Positions 24,071 to 33,138 of a DNA stretch of 64,000 bases are shown piece by piece. The stretch lies in contig JAIVFH010000071.1 in assembly GCA_025765595.1 (NCBI GenBank), positions 62,001-126,000 of the forward strand, written 5' to 3'. Made by a program: the position numbers and the translations under genes. The stretch is from Obelidium mucronatum. Its lineage: Eukaryota; Chytridiomycota; Chytridiomycetes; Chytridiales; Chytriomycetaceae. Below the pieces are notes generated by a model. It had not been told where the DNA came from and made no database searches. It was given only the letters and a program-made list of their open reading frames with translations. The stretch's first letter is position 1. Each line of letters begins with the position of its first letter.

Positions 24071-24689
24071 ATGGATCTCTTTGACGATTTGGACGACCTG
24101 GCTGACGACGACAACAACATTGACTCCGCTGCAGCCAACGGCGACTTGGGCATGGACGAAGCTGCGCATGCTGCCACTGAAGGCGACAATGTCCACAATG
24201 CCAAGGACCACAAGAACGATGACGATGATGATGATGATGACGATATGGATAATGATGATGATGACGATGATGATAGGATGGATGAAGAGAATTTGCCTGA
24301 CCTCTCGGGAATCAACAGCATCAAAAAAGTTGCTCATCTTTTGAATTCTCAACGGCTAAAAGACATTATGCATGTACGTTGCGTGTGTTTGTGCATCTTT
24401 GTATGTTTAGCCATTTACTTGTTTTTGTTTTTTGTTTTGCTTCTGTCTGTTGTCCATCTGTCCATATCTGTCTATGTCTGTCTATGATTGTCTACTTTGC
24501 ATTCCGTCCGTCTTGCCTTTCATGCCATTCTCAAATATTATAAAGAAAATTGAAGAATTCGTTGCTTCAAGTCGCACTAGAGTTCTTGCGGATAATACTG
24601 GTCCCGTGGAAGATGATCCAGAGTATAAAGTTCTGGTCAATGCTAATAATCTCATGTTTGATGTCGATTCCGAGATTCTTTTGGTTCAC

Positions 24690-24724
<35 letters not shown>

Positions 24725-26559
24725 CGTGTACCGCCGAAGGCGGTATAGTATATACCGCCGAAGGCGGTGTATCATTCTGCCGTAGGCAGTGTATCCATAC
24801 CGCCGAAGGCGGTGTATCATTTCGCCGTAGGCGATGTATTCTTACCGCCGTAGGCGGTGTATTTCTTTGTTGTCTCTCGATTCTTTTCTGATTTCCCTTT
24901 TCCATTGATACACTCACTCACACACACACACACTCCAGTTCATTCGAGACAAGTATTCCCTACGCTTCCCAGAACTCGAAACTCTGGTGCCAAATGCTCT
25001 CGACTATGCCCGTGCCGTGAAAGCAATTGGAAACGAAATGGTATAAATTGTTTCCTTTGAATAACGTGTTTTTAAGTTTTTGTATTCAACTTTTTTTTGC
25101 ACAACAACCAACAGGATGTTATGAAGCTGGACCTCAAGTCTCTTTTGCCATCTTCTCTAGTCATGATTATCACTGTGGGTATTTTGTCGGATCTCGATTT
25201 TTTTTTCTTCAACTCGAACACTCAAAAAAAAAATAACAATCAGGTCACTGCAACTGCTACCAGCGGTAAACCCCTAGACCAAAAACAACTAGATGTTGTG
25301 TTTGAAGGCTGTGATATGGCTCTTGAATTGGAAAACGTGAAGCGAACTGTAAATCTCTTCCTTTTTTTTTTTTTTTTTCTCGTTTCGTCCCATCAACTCT
25401 TTTGTAACTTGTCCTCAAAAAAAAACAACAACAAACAAAAACAAAACAGATTCTTGAATACGTGGAATCCAGAATGACATTCCTTGCCCCCAATCTAACA
25501 GCCATCCTGGGATCCACTGTCGCCGCCAAACTCATGGGAGCCGCCGGTGGACTCACGGCGCTCTCCAAGATCCCAGCATGTAACCTTGTTGTGATTGGGA
25601 AAATGGGGAAAACCGATACGGGACTGTTTGCCAAGGGCCAATTGAAGCATGCTGGGTATATCTATTACAGTGAAATGGTTCAAATGGTGCCGAAAGAGTA
25701 TAGAAACAAGGCGGCGAGAATGTTGAGTGCAAAGTGAGTGAACTCGTTTTCTTTTTTTTTTTTTGTGTGTGTGAAGGGGTTTTTTGGGGCTGAACTTGTT
25801 TCTTGTCACACACACACACACACACTCACACCACACACACTCACACACTCTCTTCGTCTATATAAAAAAAAAGGTGCTGTTTGGCGGCAAGATTAGATCG
25901 GGCGCGAGAAACTCCCGATGGGAACTTGGGACGCATTTGGAGAGATGAAATTGCAAAGAAACTTGAAAAGGCAATGGAACCCCCGCCAGGTCAAAGCACC
26001 AAAGCGTTACCGATCCCGAATGATGGACCCAAGAAGAGAAGAGGTGGTAAAAGGTTTGAATTCTCTTTTTTTTTTTTTTTTTTTTTTTCTCCTTTCTTTA
26101 TTTATTTTTTTTTTTTTTTTGGCAGACACCGAGCAATGAAAGAAAAGATGGCTGTCACCGAAGCATGGAAAGCGCAAAACCGGATGAAATTTGGAGAGGC
26201 TGAGGAAGAAATTATTGTTGGAGATACTGTGAAAGGTCTTGGTTTGTTGGGAGGTCAAACAGGGAAAATTCGTCAGGCTGTTCCAAATCCAAAGAAAAAA
26301 TGTAAGAATCTCCTTGTGTATGTGTTTTCATGCTTTTCTTGTTTTTTTCACCGACTGTGCGTTGCATAAAAAAAATAACTAGTGGGCATGGCCAAGAAAC
26401 ATCGCGCGATTCATGGAGCCAGTGGGACAACTTCTGGAGTGTCGTCGTCTCTTGCATTCACTCCAGTTCAAGGAATCGAGTTGGAAAACCCAGAGGCTAT
26501 CGCACAAAGACGTGCGGCAATGAAGGATGATAAATACTTTGGAGGTTTTAAACGTCCAC

Positions 26560-26567
<8 letters not shown>
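24071..26567 (+). CDS. PRPF31: U4/U6 small nuclear ribonucleoprotein Prp31
   Basis: Nop-domain spliceosomal protein that bridges U4 snRNA/15.5K and the tri-snRNP. Exons: 24071-24373, 24546-24692, 24939-25040, 25115-25174, 25244-25348, 25450-25733, 25874-26053, 26126-26301, 26383-26567; 513 residues (human 499). An acidic Asp-rich N-terminus (D8 run) leads into KFIRDKYSLRFPELE and LVPNALDYARAV, then the Nop core EYVESRMTFLAPNL, GAAGGLTALSKIPACN and GYIYYSEMVQ. A KKRRGGKRHRAMKEK nuclear-localisation-like stretch and the C-terminal SSLAFTPVQGIEL and KYFGGF follow. Intron 2 carries the hairpin array. A run of 45 A begins in the stop codon. Confidence 0.96.
24693..24938 (+). repeat. Intronic hairpin array in PRP31 intron 2
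   Basis: After a T run (24694-24724), six palindromic units start at 24730, 24754, 24777, 24799, 24822 and 24844, so the period is 22-24 bp. Four are ACCGCC-G(A/T)A-GGCGGT. The third is CTGCC-GTA-GGCAG and the fifth TCGCC-GTA-GGCGA, where both arms change together. Linkers resemble GTATCAT. A CA-rich stretch precedes the acceptor CTCCAG. Confidence 0.95.

Positions 26568-26610
<43 letters not shown>
26566..26610 (+). repeat. A45 run starting in the PRP31 stop codon
   Basis: The stop TAA (26565-26567) opens directly into an uninterrupted run of A up to 26610, followed by unique sequence. Confidence 0.95.
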
Positions 26611-26615
<5 letters not shown>

Positions 26616-26811
26616 GATACCAAGGGAATGGGGATTTTGGTAGGAAGTTTTGGCGACAAGTTTGATCTTGAAAGAGATTTCGCGTCTTTGTAGGAGGTGA
26701 AATGGCGTATATATAATAATGAAATTGTGTTTATTTGCAAGAATACCAACGCTTCCGTGAAACCTTGATTCAGTTGATTCCCATTGTTCAATTCAAATAT
26801 TCAAAAATTTC

Positions 26812-27381
26812 ATGTATTCTGCGCCAGTCTCACCCCCTCCAGGTTACTCATCACCAACACAGCAGCAATTTCCCCCTGGAAGCTATGCCGAGCCTCCGTC
26901 AAGTCCGGGCGGGAATTACCAGGGAGGCTTTCCGGACGCGCAGGTTGTTGATGGGTTCTTTGCTGCAGACAACAAGTACCCCATACCGTACGGGTACTAT
27001 GTTCCAGTATCATCTGGAATACCAACAAAACAAGTCCTGTACGTACCCAAAAAGAAAGTCTTCAATGTTTTCATTCCAAAAAAAAAAAAAAAAAACACCA
27101 GACGACGCGAAGAAGCCGTAATTCCATACGAATGTACCGCCAAAGTGCATCGAACCACATGCGATGTCATCACCCACGATCCAATAATTGCACAAGACGA
27201 AGAATCGCTGTTTCGATACTTTTTGTGGTATTTGAGGGAGAAGCCAGCAATGTTGGTTCATTGTTATGGAAGTCATGAGGAATCGCGAATGGTTGCGCAT
27301 CACACGACAGACAGTGATGGGCATCACCATACAACGTATCGGAGGGAAACTTATACTGTGACTGATTTCGACTTTGTAAAA

Positions 27382-27441
<60 letters not shown>

Positions 27442-28078
27442 TTGTCTTTGCTTTTTATGTTTAATCTAAAGCTCTTTCAGAGTATTGACGTTTCCAACTA
27501 CATTGCTCCAGAATGGGATCAAATTGTGGCGATTCCAAAAGAAAGGCCAAGTGATTTGTACATTGGGGAGTGGAAAGCCGTGATGGAACAATTCACACGA
27601 TCCAAAAATTTACTGAAGGAGTTGAGTTTGTGGGGGGGTTTAGTTTTTCTTGGTTGGCATGTGTTGTTGACATGCATCGTATAATTTTTCTTAACATAGA
27701 ATCCATCTTCAGAAGGAAATCTGCTGGGATTACGATGGTGTCACAAAGTCTCTCCTCACAGCGATTCGAATGACTGGATACTGCCACAACATCAAGATCG
27801 ATTACGTTAAAACCAACAACGTTATATCTGCCCACTCATCATCGGCGCTGTCTAAATTTGCCGACAACATGTGCGTCAAAGTAATGTGTGTTGTGACGTG
27901 TCTCTGCATTGTCTTTTTTCCTATATTTCTGATGGTGCGAAAAAATGTCAAGAATCAATTGTTTGCGTACTATCTGTGTGTTGGTTCAGGGAGGCAATTT
28001 TATGAACGCAATGTTGGGGTTGTTGTGAATTCGGTTATGAATCGATGTAAGGGTGGAGTTTATCAAGCTGTGTGGTGA
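26812..28078 (+). CDS. Predicted membrane protein, family not identified
   Basis: Exons 26812-27038, 27102-27375, 27481-27620, 27700-28078; 339 residues. The N-terminal 75 residues are Pro/Gly/Tyr-rich (PPPGYSSPTQQQ, PPSSPGGNYQGG), like a disordered cytosolic tail. A Cys/His-containing middle (CTAKVHRTTCDV, VHCYGSHEESRM, HHTTDSDGHHHTTYRRETYT) follows. Near residues 265-290 a Cys/Val/Phe/Ile-rich segment (VMCVVTCLCIVFFPIFLMV) is a likely single transmembrane helix, and the C-terminus is short. Intron 2 contains T57. Intron 3 is best placed with a GTTGAG donor and CATAG acceptor, which keeps phase. Similar uncharacterised proteins may exist in fungi and amoebae, but I cannot name one. Confidence 0.7.
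27384..27440 (+). repeat. Homopolymer T57 in an intron
   Basis: 57 consecutive T just after the GTAAAAAG donor of the membrane-protein gene's intron 2. Confidence 0.95.
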
Positions 28079-28337
28079 ATTAGCAGAATCTTTTCAGGGG
28101 GGAAGTAATATATACACGTCACACAGTAAAAGTAATAAATATGGTGGTGGTGTATGGCTTGTTTTTGGCTTTCTGGTGTTCAACACCATAACAATCGCAA
28201 GAAGCGGAGGGAATCAGCTTCTTCAGTGATATCAATTTTTTGGTAGGGTGTAAAGCTTAACTTGTGATAAAGTGAATCCTTTCTATTTATTATTATTTAT
28301 CAATGTTTATTGCGAATTATTTTATATATAAAAAAGT

Positions 28338-30322
28338 ATGGTCCTGTCTGCGGTCTTCATTTTGGATCTCAAGGGCAAGGTTAGACCCCGCCGAATGATT
28401 TAGCATCGAGTCACTGAAGTGGCTTTAAAAGGTCCTCATATCCCGCAATTATCGCGGGGATATCCCGATGGCGGCCGTTGACAAGTTCATGCCACTGATG
28501 ATGGAAGCAGAAGAGGATGAGCAAACACCGAGTCCTGTCATCTCAACTGACGATGGAATTAACTTTCTATATATTCGATACAATAATTTGTATTGTGAGT
28601 AGGCAGTGTGCTTGTGTGTACGTTTTAATTGTAGCATTCAACTCTCCTTAAAAAAAATGATCAGTGCTTGCAATGACCAAAAAGAACTCGAATGCTGCAA
28701 CAATTCTTTTGTTTTTGCATAAACTTTGCGAGGTGCGTTGCTTGTGTGGCGGTGTGGTGTTGTGTTTTGACTCAGAAGATCCAAACTCTCCCAAATCACC
28801 TTCAAACAAAAATAGGTCTTCAAAGAGTACTTTAAAGAGCTTGAAGAAGAGTCAATTAGAGATAACTTTGTGATTATTTACGAATTGCTGGACGAAATGA
28901 TGGATTTTGGGTACCCCCAAACAACCGAGTCGAAAATTCTGCAAGAGTTGAGTTTCTGTACTCGCATGTTATGTGTCGGGAGCGACTCATTCTTGTTCCT
29001 CTCAGATACATTACACAAGAATCCTATAAATTGGAATCGCAAGCACGTCCCCCGATGGCCGTCACCAACGCCGTGTCTTGGAGATCAGAAGGACTGAAAT
29101 ACCGAAAGAATGAAGTGTTTTTGGATGTGGTGGAGTCCGTGAACTTGCTGGTGAGATTTGTTCTTGACCGTCTTGAAAAAAAAAAGAGACTCTGACCAAA
29201 GCAAAGGTGAATGCCAATGGAAATGTATTGCGGAGCGAAATTTTGGGTGCTGTCAAGATGAAGTGCTACTTGAGTGGAATGCCCGATGTTCGGCTGGGAC
29301 TCAACGATAAAGTTCTTTTTGAAAGCACTGGAAGATGTAAATATGCTCCTTTTGTGGTGGGAGTATCTTTGTTTTAAAAACACATCTACCGTGCAGCGGC
29401 CACGAAAGGAAAAGCTGTTGAGATGGAAGATATCAAGTTCCACCAATGTGTAAGACTTTCTCGATTTGAAAATGATCGCACTATTTCCTTTATTCCACCG
29501 GACGGGGAGTTTGAGCTCATGTCATATCGTTTGAATACCGAGGTTTGTAGTTGTTTTGGTGGGAATCTACTTTACCAAGGACTGACTTTCCAAAGGTTAA
29601 ACCCCTAATTTGGTGCGAAGCTGTTGTTGAAAGTCACAGCGGCTCGCGTATTGAATACATGATCAAGGTTATTTGTGTTGAACGACTTGTTTGTGGAATT
29701 ACCTTTCCTTAACCATGCGTCTTGTAGGCAAAGGGGCAATTCAAACGCCGTTCAACTGCTAATAATGTTGAAATCATCATTCCTGTTCCTGAAGATGCCG
29801 ACTCTCCAAAGTTCAAGGTATGTATTCCGCAAATTTTTATTAGTTGTCATTATGCTCACCACATTACTTGTTGTAAGACAAACACTGGCTTGGTCCAATA
29901 TGCTCCGGAATTGAATGCAATCGTATGGAAAATCAAAGCCTTCCCTGGTGGCAAGGAATTTGTCATGAGAGCTCACTTTGGGCTCCCTTCTGTAAAGACA
30001 GGTAAATTGGCTGTGATTGAAATTCTGAAATTCTGAAATTCGTGTTGGTATAGAGGATCCCGACAAACGTCCACCCATCTCAGTCAAATTTGAAATCCCA
30101 TACTTCACAACATCTGGAATCCAAGTGCGCTATTTGAAGGTTGTGGACAAAAGTGGATACCAAGCATTTCCATGGGTGAGATATATTACTCAAAATGGAG
30201 GTGAGTAATTTTGAAAGTTGAGGTGATGGTGTGTTGTTTTTATAACCATTTTTCTCTTTTCAGATTACTTCCTGCGTATGCCGGATCCAGTTAAGAATAA
30301 CAAAATCGAGCGGTTTGAATGA
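28338..30322 (+). CDS. AP1M1: AP-1 complex subunit mu (clathrin adaptor)
   Basis: Medium chain of the AP-1 adaptor, which sorts cargo at the trans-Golgi network and endosomes by binding YxxPhi signals. Exons: 28338-28379, 28432-28594, 28665-28732, 28816-28946, 29006-29150, 29207-29336, 29397-29542, 29596-29667, 29728-29817, 29878-30001, 30054-30200, 30264-30322; 438 residues (human 423). The longin-like N-terminus AVFILDLKGK-VLISRNYRGD, YELLDEMMDFGYPQTTESKI, AVSWRSEGLKYRKNEVFLD, the mu-homology domain FIPPDGEFELMSYRL, and PYFTTSGIQVRYLK with W-V-RYIT are all present. AP-1-type rather than AP-2 because of the N-terminal and PQTTESKIL sequences. Intron 4 has a GTTGAG donor confirmed by the conserved E-Y-I-T-Q across the junction. 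Confidence 0.96.
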
Positions 30323-30357
30323 AGCAATAAGAGGGGGCTGAGTGGGGCATTTTGGGA

Positions 30358-30363
30358 AATAAA
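30358..30363 (+). terminator. Poly(A) signal AATAAA for AP-1 mu
   Basis: AATAAA 36 nt past the AP-1 mu stop codon and only 40 nt before the PEX4 start codon, so the two genes are nearly adjacent. Confidence 0.5.
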
Positions 30364-30402
30364 ACGCTGCGTAAAACTTGATTTCAGCCTGAACTCTTTC
30401 GA

Positions 30403-31082
30403 ATGGGGCCGAACACCACCAGCAACGGACAAGCGTCAAAAAGACTGCTCAAAGAGCTGCGTGAGATGAACTCAGGCCAGGACGAAGAGACAAGTGGAGT
30501 GTTGGTGCTGCGGCCAGCAAGCGACACAAATCTGTTTGAGTGGGTTGGAGTCATCACAACCAGTGAGCAAGGCGGTGAATCGCCATTTGATGGTTTGTTG
30601 GTGTACGTATTCCGCTTCATCCAGGGGATCTAACGAATGTTAGGCGGGAGATTCAAGGTGGCAATCACTGTTCCAGAAACGTATCCCATGGACCCGCCTC
30701 ACATCAGGTTTCTATCGAAAGTCTGTCATCCAAACGTTCACTGGACGGTGCGTCTATTTCTTTCGCGTTAGTGATCCATTATTTGATCGTTCCTCAATTT
30801 AGACTGGTGAGATTTGCCTTGATCTACTCAAGACGAACTGGTCGCCTGCATGGACACTAAAATCTGCCTGCCTTGCTATATCATTGCTATTAGACGTAAG
30901 GAAATGGTTATTCCTGGTCTTTTTTTCGTTTTATTAAGCTTGAGGGACAGTCTCCTGAGCCGGATAGTCCCTTGAATTGCGACATAGCAAATCTGTTGCG
31001 ATGTGACGACCGTCTGGGCTACGATTCGCTAATTAGAATGTACACAATGCTCTATGCGACGAGTACAGATGTGGAATCTTAA
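30403..31082 (+). CDS. PEX4: Peroxisomal ubiquitin-conjugating enzyme E2 (PEX4-like)
   Basis: E2 enzyme that monoubiquitinates the import receptor PEX5 for recycling. Exons 30403-30592, 30644-30747, 30803-30895, 30951-31082; 172 residues, typical UBC-fold length. Landmarks: KRLLKELREM helix, the proline patch YPMDPPHIRF, H92-P93-N94 of the HPN motif, and catalytic Cys103 in TGEICLDLL. PEX4-specific text follows (KTNWSPAWTL, SPEPDSPLNCDIANLLR). The last exon starts at the ACAG acceptor before TCTCCTGAG; an earlier AAG would break the conserved LLDSPEPDSP. Other E2 families lack the DSPLNCD-ANLLR block, so the PEX4 call is fairly firm. Confidence 0.88.
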
Positions 31083-31104
31083 AAATCTCCTGTGTGGGAC
31101 TGTA

Positions 31105-31110
31105 AATAAA
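31105..31110 (+). terminator. Poly(A) signal AATAAA for PEX4
   Basis: AATAAA 23 nt past the PEX4 stop, in the short gap between PEX4 and the convergent END3-like gene. Confidence 0.5.
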
Positions 31111-31171
31111 TCAAATGTTCAACTGTCATATTTTCTCTTTGGTGCATTTATATTGTATGGAAGAGTTTCAT

Positions 31172-32068
31172 TCAGACTTGCGCCTGGAGTGCCCGCTTTT
31201 TGGCTTCCAACATTGCTTTTTCGTTCTGCAGTTTGGCAATGATGGCGCTTACTTCTTGTCCAGTTGAACCAGCGCTCGCTCCATTTGAATCCCCAGCTGC
31301 CGCACGTTTCGCGCCATCAGCATTTAAAAGCTTTAGGCTATCCCTCAACAATGTAACATCATCCCTCACAGAGTTCAGATGATTCTTTTTGTAACTGGCG
31401 AGCTCATTCATTTCATCGCTCGTTTGCGTCAAGTCTGCAAGCTTTGCTTCCGCTTCTACCCTGTTTTCTTCAAACTGGACGATATCCTTTTCCACAAAGG
31501 TGATTTCTTCTTGGAGTTGAGAAGCGTCTTTCCACGCGCTTGCGGCAATATCTCTTGTTCCAGGAACGTATCGAGTGTACATTTTAGTTTCCGGTTTCTG
31601 TATTGGATGGAATGAGTAAGTTGATTTGATGCTAATGATATTGTTTCGACTCACAGCCTTCAAGAACTTTTCCTTCACATCCATTGGAACACCGATGGGA
31701 AGCGATCGCCCTTTACGACGGCAGGCAAGCACGTGTTGGAAGTAAATAAACTGTTCTTGGTTTATCGAAGGTTGACCCAAGGACACCAGTGTCCTATTCA
31801 ATAATTAGCTACTGTTTCCACCAGGGGAGACTTAATGTTCACTGAAGTACATACCAGATCTGTGCGAACTCTTCTTGAGATAGATGCGAGGTCTGATATA
31901 AGGGTTCAAGTTGAGACACTAGTGATAGTTGTGAGAAGCACGATTGCACCAGGACACACACAAGCACACACACGCACTTGTTATTTCGTCCTCATCGTTA
32001 CAGAACTTTGAAAACTTTGATTCGTACGTGAAGCGATCGTTGGGTGAGATATACCAATCAAAGGACAT
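31172..32068 (-). CDS. END3: END3-like endocytic adaptor, single EH-like domain plus coiled coil
   Basis: Exons in transcript order: 32068-32002, 31918-31855, 31793-31655, 31597-31172; 231 residues. The start MSFDWYISPNDRFTYESKF matches the beginning of the second EH domain of fungal End3 (DWYMSPDD...Y). It is followed by LSQEEFAQIW-TLVSLG, FIYFQHVLACRRKG--LP-GVP and a long C-terminal coiled coil ending LEAKKRALQAQV, like End3's last repeat. End3 partners Pan1 and Sla1 in actin-dependent endocytosis. The first EH domain and its linker are absent: the start codon lies only 234 bp from the next gene, leaving no room for them. An EPS15-type or other EH protein is the alternative. Confidence 0.7.
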
Positions 32069-32302
32069 ATTTTTATAATATTTATCTATATTTATTCACC
32101 GTTTATGTACATGAATGATTCCATCACAACGCTTTAAGGAAATGCAATCTTTCGGTAAAGCATACTGTTTGAGAGACGTTGACACTAAAATCCATGACGA
32201 TTAGAGGAGATTTCTGGTGATGTTGGCCAAATGCGCGATTGGATGTGAGCCCAAAGCGCGAAAACTATGATTTTGGACAAAAACAACATTATCTACCTTT
32301 TC

Positions 32303-33043
32303 TTAATATCTGGTTAACGATTTGGTGACAATTTCTTCAACTCTTTCGTTGGCACCTTCCAAAAGTCCTTGGACAAACTCTTTTGATAATCTGTGGGTCG
32401 GAAGATAACCAGGCGTGGAGAGAGTAATGTGAGGAATCAGAGTCTGGATGGAAGAGTTCTCCCATAATTCAGAGATTAGACCCTCTTCCAATGCCCATCC
32501 ATTCGATTTAAAGAACGAAATCAAATGTTCTATCATCGGGACATTGTTGGCGTATAGAGAATTCTCCATGCATACGTCATAATCTTGCTTTGTTGGCTGT
32601 GGAAAGAACTTTTCACGTCCGTCAACATACAACGGATATGCCACCGTACGCACAGCCTCGAAGCACTCGATTGTGCCAAAGCCAGCACTGCGCACAATGT
32701 CGAATGGCTTCAGGTCCAAGTCGTCGTCGAAGCCAAGCGACTTGAACTCGCTTGCCAGAGCCAGCAGCACAGCGACTTTCCCCTCCATTGCGGCTCGTTC
32801 GGCGGCCAGGTTGTGGACGTTGGTGCGGCCAATTGCAATGAAAACGCGCAAGGCGGGCAGAAACAGCTCTTCGACGGCAACCCCAGACAGCTTCGAGATT
32901 GTTTGGTCGTGTGTCTTGTTGAAGGCGGTAGCAGCGGCCACCGAAGCGGTAGGGCCAAAGGCGGCAGTGACTTCGGCATCTTGAAGATCTGGCTCATTCT
33001 TTAAGATCCAGTCTACCAGCTCATCGCTTCCAAAGCATTCCAT
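32303..33043 (-). CDS. Hypothetical protein, single exon, mostly helical
   Basis: 246 residues from ATG 33043 to TAA 32303-32305. No membrane segment or signal peptide. Ala/Val/Leu-rich helical text dominates (VEELFLPALRVFIAIGRTNV, AAERAAMEGKVAVLLALASE). Around residues 155-190 (FFPQPTKQDYDVCMENSLYA) and 190-225 the sequence looks like further helical repeats. One Met-Glu-Cys start is followed at once by FGSDELVDWILKN, reminiscent of ankyrin-type entry helices, but no clear repeat could be fixed. Coding composition is consistent across the frame. Function unknown. Confidence 0.6.
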   Translation of the reverse strand: MECFGSDELVDWILKNEPDLQDAEVTAAFGPTASVAAATAFNKTHDQTISKLSGVAVEELFLPALRVFIAIGRTNVHNLAAERAAMEGKVAVLLALASEFKSLGFDDDLDLKPFDIVRSAGFGTIECFEAVRTVAYPLYVDGREKFFPQPTKQDYDVCMENSLYANNVPMIEHLISFFKSNGWALEEGLISELWENSSIQTLIPHITLSTPGYLPTHRLSKEFVQGLLEGANERVEEIVTKSLTRY

Positions 33044-33138
33044 GGTTAGGACCTTTCCTTGTTCTTACTTATAGTGAATTTCGCAAATGAGGTCATCAAT
33101 AAAATCTGATCTGGACAAAAGAAAAAGTCAGGACTAAA

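Noticed and set aside
24728..24860. Regular palindromic array resembling CRISPR
   Set aside because: Units are 13-15 bp with 6-10 bp linkers that are themselves similar, so there are no unique spacers. The array lies inside a spliced intron of a eukaryotic gene and no cas genes are present.
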